Source: Verrucomicrobiia bacterium (GTDB lineage Bacteria > Verrucomicrobiota > Verrucomicrobiia > JADLBR01 > JAIBCM01). From it: 64,000 nucleotides of DNA. The DNA lies in the NCBI GenBank assembly GCA_019694135.1, contig JAIBCM010000006.1:1-64000 (forward strand), read 5' to 3'. Below are positions 42,379 to 52,200 of this stretch, piece by piece. A program made the translations under genes and the position numbers. Within the stretch, counting starts at the first letter, position 1, and every line of letters starts with the position of its first letter. The notes beneath the pieces are model-generated. The model had not been told where the DNA came from and made no database searches. It saw nothing but the letters and a program-made list of their open reading frames with translations.

Positions 42379-43487
42379 AAACCGACCCAACCTGTTTTAG
42401 CACTATTCTCAATGACTCCGAGACCAACCTGGGTTGAGTTTTCTATCTTAGCAAAAGCTTTACCCAATTTTCCACCACCGGCTTCTGTCGCCAAAACAGC
42501 GCCTTCTACTGCTGCGCCCAAAGCGGCTTCTTTTGTGTCATTAATATCTGTAGCAATTTGAGGGATCCAACCAAGAGTAACAGTGTTGACGGTTGCATCT
42601 ATAGCGTGGATAGCTTTTTCTTCTACGTAACCATATCCATTGCTAATGGCAACGACTCCGTCTAACGCTAATTCAGCACCATCTTTAGCAGTTTCGATCA
42701 TAGGATGAGGAGGTAATTCTGCAGGATTTCGTTGCTGAATGCCTGAAGCAGTAGTTATCGCCAATGAGGAAAGTGCTGTGGTTCTAAAGGTCGTTTGAAG
42801 CTCCCTAAAAGGAACCGATAGCTCTTCGGTTAATCTTTGTGTTTGTAACAAAGCAACCCTTAATTCATCAACCGCATCATCCGAAAAAATTATTGCTTCC
42901 TTCAGTTTTACTAAGGCATCTGCTGCATCCTCTCCACTTTCCACAGCTTTTTGATAAGTATTAAGCCTCTCTCTTACCGACTGGGCGCACTCTGCGACAC
43001 GATCGAAGACCTCAGAAGCCCTTCTATAAGCGTCCTCAATTTCTTCAGAAATTCTTAATACTTTATCGATAACGTGATGTCTTTCTAAATAGGAAACGCT
43101 ATAAATATGAGAAAAACTTCTGAAAATTTCAGCCATTTTAGAGGCATAAGTTTGGGCTTCTTTCAAGACATTACCATGCTTAAGTACGCTCGTCGCATCC
43201 AAAATATCATCAACCCTTCCTCCAATAACAGAAAGGGTATGAGGGTTGATTCTATCAACGTTATGAGAAAGATCGTCCAGCTGGCCAATAACCTTTTCGA
43301 AATCTTTTCTATCGAGTTTAGAGAGCTTCTTCATCGGCTCAATGACACGATCGAGAAAAACCCTGACAAATACAAAAGCATTCGCTCTTGCAACAAGATC
43401 AGCCGCAGGGCGTTCAGGTATTCTTCTTATTAATTTTCTAGTTTCCTCAGCAATTTCCCCAAGAATTTCCCTTACAGCTTTCGACAT
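42372..43487 (-). CDS. Large helical protein of unknown function, divergent partner of the 897-residue protein
   Basis: No family is recognised. The 371-residue product lacks a signal peptide. Residues 1-240 are predicted long helices with many Arg/Glu pairs (for example REILGEIAEETRKLIRR, ISEEIEDAYRRASEVFDRV). A Gly/Ala-rich C-terminal region follows with DATVNTVTLGWIP and EAALGAAVEGAVLATEAGGG, which could insert in a membrane or form a flexible tail. It ends SAKTGWVGFY. The adjacent gene on the other strand encodes another helical protein with a similar overall layout, with 176 bases between starts, so they may work together. It overlaps purM by 7 bases at the 3' end. Confidence 0.75.
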   Translation of the reverse strand: MSKAVREILGEIAEETRKLIRRIPERPAADLVARANAFVFVRVFLDRVIEPMKKLSKLDRKDFEKVIGQLDDLSHNVDRINPHTLSVIGGRVDDILDATSVLKHGNVLKEAQTYASKMAEIFRSFSHIYSVSYLERHHVIDKVLRISEEIEDAYRRASEVFDRVAECAQSVRERLNTYQKAVESGEDAADALVKLKEAIIFSDDAVDELRVALLQTQRLTEELSVPFRELQTTFRTTALSSLAITTASGIQQRNPAELPPHPMIETAKDGAELALDGVVAISNGYGYVEEKAIHAIDATVNTVTLGWIPQIATDINDTKEAALGAAVEGAVLATEAGGGKLGKAFAKIENSTQVGLGVIENSAKTGWVGFY

Positions 43488-43608
43488 CTAACTCATTAAC
43501 ACAATAGCAATAAAATGTCAATTTTTATGTTTTATTAATAAAAAAAATTTTAAAATGTCTTGTATTTTATGCTCAACTTTAAATAGATTAATTCTGTTAA
43601 CCAAATCA

Positions 43609-43637
43609 TTGACAACACCCTCCTTCTAGCTTTTCAT
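43609..43637 (+). promoter_or_regulatory. Possible promoter of the 897-residue helical protein
   Basis: TTGACA (43609-43614) is followed after 17 bases by TTTCAT (43632-43637), a poor -10. It lies about 27 bases before the ATG at 43664 in the strongly AT-rich divergent region (43488-43663). The weak -10 leaves the assignment uncertain. Confidence 0.35.
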
Positions 43638-43663
43638 TACTTTTAAATTTTTTTTATAAAATT

Positions 43664-46357
43664 ATGGCATCTCCCACTCTTCTTATTCGAGGCGCTAGCA
43701 GATTTGCAGCACGAATTGGTCGTTTGGAGGCCAGAGCAGCGCGAACCGGTCAACGAATGGAGGCGCTCGCTGATGAAGTGACCACTTCCGAACGCCGTTT
43801 AGCTAGTGCTTTGGGCGGGTCTGAAATAGTAACCGCTGCAGGTATACCTACAACAGTTGCTGAGTTGAGGGTAGCTCATGCTTTAACTAGTCGGAATCAC
43901 CTTAACACTCTCAAACGTCATGTTAAAAATGTAGAAGAACTTGCAGCAGTGCAAGCTGATGAAGCAAAACATTTAGCGAGATTGGCTGAAAGTTCGCCTG
44001 CCGCTCAAAGAAATCCTGCTGCATTAGATCGCGCTAATCGCATTGCAGAAGAAGTCAAAGCTTTTGAAGATCGTAAAGACGCCATCGCTCGTTATAAAGA
44101 ACTTCGAGATATCAGAGACGAACTCAAAAGAGAAGTAGCCGACAATCCTAGAGACTTTGTAAAACGCCGCCAGCTACAACAAATAACAGAACAAGCAACC
44201 AGCGCCCTCGATGAAGTTGAGCGAACAGTTAAAGCGTATAAAACAGCTAAAGCTAATGCTGACACCGCCATCGCCGAACGAATCGCTGCAGTGGAAGCAC
44301 GCGCCCGACGCGCCCACCTTCAAGAATTAGGACGCACTCCTACAATTGACGATTTAGCGGAGGAGGCTGCAGTTAAAGCCGAACGACTCAACGAAGCTAA
44401 CATGTCCCGTCTCGAAATATTAAGAGAGGCAGCCCAAGCGACTTCGCGTGCAGAGGAAGCAGCTTTGGCAGATGCTGCTGAAGTTATAACACAATTTCGT
44501 CGTGCTGCCGAAGCTGGGGATATTGAAGCGCGAAGACAAATCCGACGCATTACCGACATGAGCCAAAGAGTAGCTTTTGAAAAAGCAAAAGAAGCGGAAG
44601 CTCGGGTGATCTCAATCGATGAAATAAATCGTGAAGGATTACCACAGCTTCAAAGAGAACCCAGCGACCTCCATGTTAGTGAGGATGATGTACAAGAAGC
44701 TTTCGAGGAATTTCAAAGATTTGCAAGGGATCGAGATCCCTTAGACGATCGATTCAGCGATTTGGTTCAGGATGGGTTAACTGATAGATTTACTCCAGAA
44801 GAACATGCAATGTATCAGCGACTTGAAGATGCGTCTGCGCTATACATAGGACATAACGCCACTGCAGTAGGCAGAGCCCAATTTATGGAACGAGCCTCAG
44901 AAGTTCTACGCAGAGCTGCAGCAGTTGAAGAAGCGGCAGGTGGGTTAACTTCTAAACAAGCCGTGGATCGGCTAAACCGAGAAATGGCTGTTCGGCTCAT
45001 GGCAGATCATGCTCGAAACGACATTGTGCCAATTGTAGATAATTTATTTGCTGGCAGATATGACTCCCTCAGTTCTGGAGTCAGCCAAGCTGCTTCCCAG
45101 GCTCGATTTGCCGCACGCATTCATTATCATCGTGATCAACTAGTTCACGCAAGTTTAAATGACTTAAAGAAAATTGATGAAGCTCTTTTAGAATTACATC
45201 GCCTCCAAGAGGAAGCGAATGATTTGTGGCGTACGGCTAATAAGGCACGTGAAGATTTAGAGGAGTTCCGTAAAGCGGCGAGTCAATCTGATGCTAGCGA
45301 AACAGTAAAAGCTACTGTCGATACAAAGGCAATTGAAGCAGAACGAGCGACTCGAGTAGCGGAAAATGCCTCACAAGCACTAAACACCTCACTCAATGAA
45401 GCCAATCAATCATTAGATCGAGTCATTCAATCTGTTGCTGGAGTAACTGTTGTTGCTATTGCAACAGAAGCTGATGCCGCACAAGAGTCTGTCAACAATT
45501 CGCGTGAGCATTTCACCTATGCAGAAGTTGAACTTCATGAAGCTAACGAAGGGGTGGTCGCTGCTGAAGCTGCTTTGGATAACTTCTCCGGTTCGGAAAT
45601 CGAAAGACTTGAACTAGAAGCTCGATTAGCCAGTGCTCTAGAAATCGCCGAAGAAGCTAAAAAATTATGTGCCGACGCTGAAACTTCCTACGTTGACGCT
45701 CGTGTTGATAAGCAACTGGAAGATAAAGAAACAGCCGAAGAAAAAGCAGCAGCTGAAGCTGAAGCTAGAGGAGAAGCTTATTTTGCAAGCACTGCAGAAG
45801 GCATGGCTTGGGAAGGCATGAAGTGGGTTGGGAAGGGCGCTTTAACTGGCCTCCATTATGCTGAAGAAGGGGTGGCTTATGCTTCGGATGCTTGGGGCCG
45901 TTATGGAATGGGGTTGCCCGTCGATGTCGGCCATGGATCACTTGACGCTCAAGATGCTGTGATAGAACACGTGGTCTTGCCAGTGGCTGTGGCAACTTAT
46001 GAAAAAGCCAAGGCCGTAACCAATTCTATAGTGGCGCCGCTTAGAGAAGCAAGACAGCGTGAAGAAAAGTTTGCGGCGGCCAGCGAAATAAAAGACCAAG
46101 ATGAAATTGATAAATTAGCTCCCGCCCCAACTCTCATCACTATTCCTGATACAGAACCTCCAGCACCAGCTTTAGTGGCAGAGGCCAAAAGAAAAAAGAG
46201 AAGCGACGAAGCGTGGGCCAAAATCGAAGAAAAAGCGCAACAATCCCTTGAAAAAAATATGTCTCTAATCGAAGATGGTGAGCCTGAAGAACAACCCAAC
46301 ATGAGTGTGGATCCTAGTTTAGCTTCTCAGTCTTCAACCTCTGTACCGAAAGTTTAG
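43664..46357 (+). CDS. 897-residue Ala/Glu-rich coiled-coil protein of unknown function
   Basis: No family is recognised. The protein has no signal peptide and is almost wholly helical, with long Ala/Glu/Arg heptad-like stretches such as LEARAARTGQRMEALADEV. Around residues 700-800 the character changes to a Gly/Tyr/Trp-containing segment (GMAWEGMKWVGKGALTGL, AWGRYGMGLPVDVGHGS). A basic stretch, AKRKKRSDEAW, and an acidic, Ser/Pro-rich tail follow. The layout (long helical body, Gly/aromatic segment, polar tail) parallels the divergent 371-residue protein. It may be a structural, filament-like or secreted effector protein; none of this can be decided. The 3' end overlaps pabB by 44 bases. Confidence 0.75.
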   Translation: MASPTLLIRGASRFAARIGRLEARAARTGQRMEALADEVTTSERRLASALGGSEIVTAAGIPTTVAELRVAHALTSRNHLNTLKRHVKNVEELAAVQADEAKHLARLAESSPAAQRNPAALDRANRIAEEVKAFEDRKDAIARYKELRDIRDELKREVADNPRDFVKRRQLQQITEQATSALDEVERTVKAYKTAKANADTAIAERIAAVEARARRAHLQELGRTPTIDDLAEEAAVKAERLNEANMSRLEILREAAQATSRAEEAALADAAEVITQFRRAAEAGDIEARRQIRRITDMSQRVAFEKAKEAEARVISIDEINREGLPQLQREPSDLHVSEDDVQEAFEEFQRFARDRDPLDDRFSDLVQDGLTDRFTPEEHAMYQRLEDASALYIGHNATAVGRAQFMERASEVLRRAAAVEEAAGGLTSKQAVDRLNREMAVRLMADHARNDIVPIVDNLFAGRYDSLSSGVSQAASQARFAARIHYHRDQLVHASLNDLKKIDEALLELHRLQEEANDLWRTANKAREDLEEFRKAASQSDASETVKATVDTKAIEAERATRVAENASQALNTSLNEANQSLDRVIQSVAGVTVVAIATEADAAQESVNNSREHFTYAEVELHEANEGVVAAEAALDNFSGSEIERLELEARLASALEIAEEAKKLCADAETSYVDARVDKQLEDKETAEEKAAAEAEARGEAYFASTAEGMAWEGMKWVGKGALTGLHYAEEGVAYASDAWGRYGMGLPVDVGHGSLDAQDAVIEHVVLPVAVATYEKAKAVTNSIVAPLREARQREEKFAAASEIKDQDEIDKLAPAPTLITIPDTEPPAPALVAEAKRKKRSDEAWAKIEEKAQQSLEKNMSLIEDGEPEEQPNMSVDPSLASQSSTSVPKV

Positions 46358-47465
46358 AAAAATAATTCAGCGCCTGCAAAAGACCTGCGGCTTTATGCTG
46401 GGTTTCTTCAAATTCTTTCTGCGGCTCGGAATCAATGGTAATGCCACTACCCACACCAAATGAAAAGGTGTTGTCGCAAATTTCCAAGGTGCGAATGGCG
46501 ATATTGAATTGCGATTCTCCATTAAACCCAAAGTAGCCAATGGCGCCGGTATAAAGTCCACGAGGTTGACCTTCCAATTCGCGAATAATTTCCATCGCTC
46601 GCTTTTTAGGAGCGCCAGTAATAGAACCTCCTGGGAAACAGCTCACCAAAGCTTCTACTTGGGAAATTTCTGGTCGTAGCCAACCCTGAATCACGCTCAT
46701 GAGATGGTGCACGTGAGAAAAAGATCGTTTGGCAACAAGTTCTTGAACTTCAACCGAGCCGTAGTCACAGATTTTTCCCAAATCGTTTCTTTCCAAATCG
46801 GTGATCATAATCAGTTCCGCCAGCTCTTTTTCGCTGCGAATCAAATCAAATGCCGATTGTTGATCAGCCATGGCATCACGAAACCGTGGTCGCGTGCCTT
46901 TAATCGGACACGTTATCACGCGTCTTCCGGAAAATCGCAAAAAAAGTTCTGGCGATGCCGATAAAATCGTGCGACTGGGCAATTCCAAATAAGCCGAAAA
47001 TGGCGCAGGCGAAAAACGTTTGATTTGCGAAAATAAAGCTCGTGTTGAACCTTCAAACCGACCTGTGATTTGACGCGTCAAATTCGCTTGATAAATGTCC
47101 CCAACCTCAATGTAATTTTGGAGCTTTTGAACTTTCTCCACATAGTCTGTTTTTTCCAAAGAAGAAGTTAAATGAGTGGTCTGATAAAAAGATTCTTCAG
47201 AAAAAGGCCAATGTTCTGCAGAACAAATTTTTAATTCAGGATAAAAACCAAACTCAAAATTACCTTCGTAAGTAATAAATCCTACAGCCGCACCGGTTGG
47301 AAATATGGTTTTGGCTTCTGATTTTTGATGATAACGAGCTAAGGTTTTTTGCAGTTGTCGATAATCCGCTAAAGAACCTTTCATATATTCTGTAGGGGAT
47401 TGTTCGCTCATTAAAGCAGCGCGCTTCCCTAAGGGAAATTGCAAATCGGTTTCAAGCCAAAGCAT
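46314..47465 (-). CDS. pabB: Aminodeoxychorismate synthase component I
   Basis: PabB makes 4-amino-4-deoxychorismate for folate. At 383 residues it is shorter than TrpE/PabB proteins of about 450 because the N-terminal part is reduced. The core has YIEVGDIYQANLTRQITG and SASPELFLRF, and the motif CPIKGTRPR contains the Lys that marks aminodeoxychorismate rather than anthranilate synthase. ITDLERNDLG and CFPGGSITGAPKKRAMEII complete it. No pabA or pabC is adjacent. The tail overlaps the coiled-coil gene. Confidence 0.93.
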   Translation of the reverse strand: MLWLETDLQFPLGKRAALMSEQSPTEYMKGSLADYRQLQKTLARYHQKSEAKTIFPTGAAVGFITYEGNFEFGFYPELKICSAEHWPFSEESFYQTTHLTSSLEKTDYVEKVQKLQNYIEVGDIYQANLTRQITGRFEGSTRALFSQIKRFSPAPFSAYLELPSRTILSASPELFLRFSGRRVITCPIKGTRPRFRDAMADQQSAFDLIRSEKELAELIMITDLERNDLGKICDYGSVEVQELVAKRSFSHVHHLMSVIQGWLRPEISQVEALVSCFPGGSITGAPKKRAMEIIRELEGQPRGLYTGAIGYFGFNGESQFNIAIRTLEICDNTFSFGVGSGITIDSEPQKEFEETQHKAAGLLQALNYFSKLSVQRLKTEKLN

Positions 47466-47505
47466 TTTGGAAGTTTAATCAACCTTATCGCTTTTCAAAT
47501 AAAAA

Positions 47506-49134
47506 TTACGGAATCGGCGCTAAATAAAGCTCGATCTTCGATTGCAAGAAAGGGCCGCCCGCGGTAAAAACCACACTTTTTGAATTGGGGTGAATGCGAA
47601 CGGTTTTACTCATGCCTTGGGTCGGATGGGCCACATCCTGATTCGCGGCAAGCGCGGGACTCAGTTTGGAAAGATCTCCTCCTTCAATCGGGGCGCTGTA
47701 AAGCTCGAATTGATCTTGAGTTATTAAATCGCCATAAATTACAACCTTTTTCGAATCATCGGTGATTTCGTAGTCCACCACATTTTTTCCAACAACAAAA
47801 TCAGGCGTCAAAGCAACACGCCCTCCACCAGTTGTTGGCACGCTATAGAGTCGCGAACGTTTTTGATCGCCCCCTCCAATTGTAACTCGATAAAGGGTTC
47901 TTTCGCTATTGGGACTAATGTTTGGCAAGCCAATGTTACCCTGAAAATCTTCAGGTTGATTTAATTTAACGCTTCCTCCTCCTTGAATTCGCGCACTAAA
48001 CAACTCTGTGAAAGTTTCTTTCGTATCCGGCCCAAGCATAATCACGCGTTGTCCATCCGGTGTAATAACAAAATTTTTCATGTCACCCACGCTATTATTA
48101 TTTCCGTCGCTTAAACGAACAAGCTCTCCCCCTGCAATTAAAGTGCTGTAAACTTCGATATCCGTGTCATCCAAATGCTCTGACATATAGACCACGCGAT
48201 TCCCATCAGGGCTAATATGAAAAGAGACTATCTCAGTAGGTTTAAACTTAGGTTTTACAGGCCCGTTCAATTTCGTAATTTCACCGCCATAGATTGAAAC
48301 ACTAAAGAGTTCTTCTAGATCAAACACATCTTGATCTCCCGAATAAACTACCCGAGGCACCTCAACATTTTGACTTACCTCAAAAGAATAAATCCCACCC
48401 CCTGGAACTAACGGCGAATTAAGTTTAATATTTTTTTTCGTAAAAATATCATATCGAAATAATTCAGCACCTGTTTGCAACACTGCCATGTATACCAAAA
48501 AATGGCTATCCCAAGTAAAAGTAGGTTCGCTACCTATATTAAAGGGAATTCTTTCCCCTAACTCCAAAGGTGCGTTAACCTTTTGAACCACACCACCAGC
48601 AATGGGTGCTAGATAGAGTTCTCTCACTGTATCAATATCTTTATCCGCTAAAAAAACAACCCATTGGCTGTTAGGGCTAATGGTATAATAACCGTCACCC
48701 GTTTCCGTCGCCGCGATAATATCTCCCCCAAAAGCCATGTTTCCGCTTATTTTAATCACTTTACCGCCACTGACCGAAACACTATAAAGCTCGAAAACTT
48801 CATCATTGTCTTTATCCGCCATAAACACAACGCGCTGCAAATCAGGACTGATTTTGGCCCCTCGCACAGAACCTCCCGCGACCAAATCTCCTGATAAATC
48901 TTTTAAGCCTTGCCCTGTGGTGTTGACACTATAAAGATGCCGCACTCCATCTCCCAAAGGATCCGCAATATAAATCACACGATTCCACGGAGCAAATCCC
49001 ACAACGAAAGAAACATTACCCAAATCAGCAAAAGGCTGATTGATTTTAATAGCCCCTCCCTGAACTAATAGGGGAAATAAAACCAAAGCAAGTATCGTAA
49101 AAGGGTTAAACCAAAGTTTAAATAATCTAAACAT
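47506..49134 (-). CDS. Secreted WD40-like/TolB-like beta-propeller protein
   Basis: The 542-residue protein has a signal peptide (FNPFTILALVLFPLLVQG) and about ten repeats of 45-60 residues. Each repeat reads RVVFMADKDNDEVFELYSV-like and then GG-x-x-x-K-L/I-S/N-x-P/N. This is the PD40/TolB-like propeller pattern with an Asp-rich turn before the E-L-Y-S strand. Such proteins bind partners or polysaccharides outside the inner membrane. It is not TolB itself: there is no Tol-Pal gene near and no N-terminal TolB domain. It diverges from the Calx-beta protein gene. Confidence 0.88.
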   Translation of the reverse strand: MFRLFKLWFNPFTILALVLFPLLVQGGAIKINQPFADLGNVSFVVGFAPWNRVIYIADPLGDGVRHLYSVNTTGQGLKDLSGDLVAGGSVRGAKISPDLQRVVFMADKDNDEVFELYSVSVSGGKVIKISGNMAFGGDIIAATETGDGYYTISPNSQWVVFLADKDIDTVRELYLAPIAGGVVQKVNAPLELGERIPFNIGSEPTFTWDSHFLVYMAVLQTGAELFRYDIFTKKNIKLNSPLVPGGGIYSFEVSQNVEVPRVVYSGDQDVFDLEELFSVSIYGGEITKLNGPVKPKFKPTEIVSFHISPDGNRVVYMSEHLDDTDIEVYSTLIAGGELVRLSDGNNNSVGDMKNFVITPDGQRVIMLGPDTKETFTELFSARIQGGGSVKLNQPEDFQGNIGLPNISPNSERTLYRVTIGGGDQKRSRLYSVPTTGGGRVALTPDFVVGKNVVDYEITDDSKKVVIYGDLITQDQFELYSAPIEGGDLSKLSPALAANQDVAHPTQGMSKTVRIHPNSKSVVFTAGGPFLQSKIELYLAPIP

Positions 49135-49264
49135 AATACAACTCCTTTCTTCTACAGGCTAGTCCAAGTTTAAGTATATGCAATTTGCGCCAGTAAAATT
49201 TTATAAAATTTTAATTTTGTTATTCAAATTTTGAGTTATAGTAATAGGATTGTGCAAAAATAAG

Positions 49265-52200
49265 ATGATGCATAAATATCTCTGCCTTCTTTTGACTCTT
49301 TTTTGCTTAGAAAAAGTGCACGCCACGCTTACCGAAACGGTGGATTCTTTTGAAGATGGTGAACTGCTTGCCAATCCAACCTGGCAAGGAAATCTTACTA
49401 ATTACGTGGTTACTAGCTCTGGAGCATTGCATAATGTTCAATCGCTCCGCGTTAATACCTCCAACATCCTTTCCACGCTCACTTTTTCATTTGGAACCCA
49501 AACTAACTTAGGAGCAAACTTAACGGAATGGTCTTTTCTTTATCGCGACACAGAAGGAAATCCAAGCGGTGTCGCTAACAACGGATGGCGACTTTGGCTA
49601 GTGTGCGATAACACAAATTTAACCAGCGCCAATGGTTACGCAATTCGTCACGGTAACACGGGCACTCCTGACAATCTAATTCTAGTTCGAATGGAAAATG
49701 GCGCTGAATTTGTGCCCGCGCTTTTAACGAATACTGTGGATCCGAGCACCACTCTTCATTCCATTCGCGTGACCCGCTCTTATGAAGGATTGTGGGAACT
49801 TTTTATCACACCTAGCATCACAGGTCTCGCTACTAACTCTTTTGGCACAGTCCAAGACACCACTTTTTTCAGTGGCCTTGACGAACTAAACACCAACCTT
49901 TTTTTAGCTTTGCAAGCTCGGACAACTTCAGGCGGCAACAACCCTTTGCGATTTATTTTTGATGATATTCGCTTTGGATTTCCTTCCTATGCTTATTTAA
50001 CAACGACTACCAATATTTCCGAAGATATCGGCACTTATAATCTCACAATCCAACGACCCACTTCCATCGGCACACTTACCGTCACGAATGTCATCGTGCA
50101 AGGCACTGCCTCCAATAAAGTCGACTTTTTCATCAACTCGCTCACCAACGAAATCACTTTCAATCCCGGCGAAACAATGGCCTCCTTGCCCATTATCATT
50201 ACTAATAATGCACTTCAAGATGGCAATCGCACCTTCACCAATTTCTTAACCGGACCCACAGGCGTCCAACTCAAACACGTTGTTACCATTATTGATGAAG
50301 ACCCCGCACGACTCCAATTCAGCGACCCACTGGGTTTTATAGGAGAATCCAACCAAACCGCAACCATCTCTGTTACACGCACACAAAGCACTAATCTTCC
50401 CATTAGCGTAGATGTGGTAATTACCGGTGGCACCGCAGTCAATGGTGTCCACTACCAAAACACCGGTGTCTCCAATCTCACTTGGTTAGCGGGTGAGAGC
50501 GGCACGAAATCCATTACGATTAAAACTATTGATGACGCCAACATCAACGCCGACCGCACCATTGTTCTCAGTCTTAGCAATATCATAGTAGCTGCTTATG
50601 GCTCCCCTACCAATCACACTCTTACGATTCTAGACGACGAAACCACTGGCGTCACTAATTTAGCGCCTGGCGAGGCAGCGATTATTGCCTACAACTCCGC
50701 TAATCCTGACGCTTTTTCCATTTACACTCTCACCAACGTGCTCGCCGGCGCGCGACTTCGGTTCGCCGATCAAGGCTGGAGTAGCAGTAGCAGCTCCTGG
50801 CGCGTCGGTGGAAAAGAAGGCGCTTTAGAATATGTCGTGCCCGCTTATCTTCCTGCAGGCTCCATCGTTAATTTTACCATTACTAATTTCGGTGGCGTTA
50901 TTGATTCAAACCCTAAAGTCACCAGCATCGGCCCTGCTGTAGGGGGACTCAATATGGATGGCACAGAAAGCGGATTTGCCCTTACTCAACAAGGCGATCA
51001 ACTTTTTCTCTTCCAAAATTATAACAACCAAACCAATTTCATTTTTGCTTATAACAACGACAACGCCTGGGATCCTGACTCAGTTAGCTCCACCACTAGC
51101 GCATTACCGCCGCCTTTAGTGAATGGTTCCAACGCTGTTGCTGTAGGTGGGGCGCTCGGCCAAGTTAGCGCTAAATATAATATGGTCACCAACCTCAGCG
51201 CTGGATTTACTCCAAAACAAGTGCTCATTGCCATTGCCAATAGCAACAACTGGATTCTCGCTTCCACCAATCAACCTCCACCCGTTATTCCACCCAACAT
51301 GCTCATTTTAGGAAATAACCAACCTATTTCCGATGGCGATAACACTCCCAGTGCCAGCGATTTTACTCTTTTCCCTAATACTCTAGTGGGTAACAGCACG
51401 ATTCATACTTTTGTCATCACTAATTCCGGAGGTTCTACCCTCACAATTTCTAGCATTACCGAAGCCTCACCCCATTTTGCCATTGGCAATCTTGCACTGC
51501 CACTCAACATTCCCACTAACAGTTCCACCACGTTCCAAGTTCAATTCACCCCATTAAGCGTAGGCAATTTTTCTACAACCCTTTTTTGCACTAATAATCT
51601 TCTTGGCCCCGCTAACCCGTACGAATTTTTAGTCCAAGGCACCGGTTTCACCAACGCAATCCCGCCTCCTCCACCACAAACTAATATTGTCACCATTACC
51701 GCTACCGATCCCGAAGCTTTTGAAGCAAATGCTGACACCGCTACTTTCACCGTCACTCGCAATTTCGCTACTAATACTCCATTAACGGTTCTTTACGCAA
51801 TTGCTGGCACAGCTACCGCAGGCGCCGACTATGCTCCTCTCAACGGCTCCACACAAATCTCTGCTAACGAAACCCAAAGCTTAATTACTATCACTCCCAT
51901 TCTCGATATTCTTGAAGAAGGCACAGAAACCGTGGAACTTTCGCTTCTCCCAAGCCCCAATTATCTTATTGGCTCTCCCTCTAATGCGGTCGCTACCATT
52001 GAAGACAACACTTCAAAGATAACAAGTTTGAACGCTCCATTCAGCGATTACAACAAAGACGGTTATTCCGATATTCTTTGGATGAATCGTTCCAAAAAAG
52101 GCGGCAATCGTTCCACCCTTGCCCAAGCCTATTACATGTCCAACTTAACGCTGCTCGCTATTGGCCCCACCAATGCCACAGAAAGAAAACTTAAAATTGT

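Noticed and set aside
47506-49134. TolB of the Tol-Pal system
   Set aside because: The repeats resemble TolB propellers, but the N-terminal TolB domain and the tol/pal neighbours are absent.
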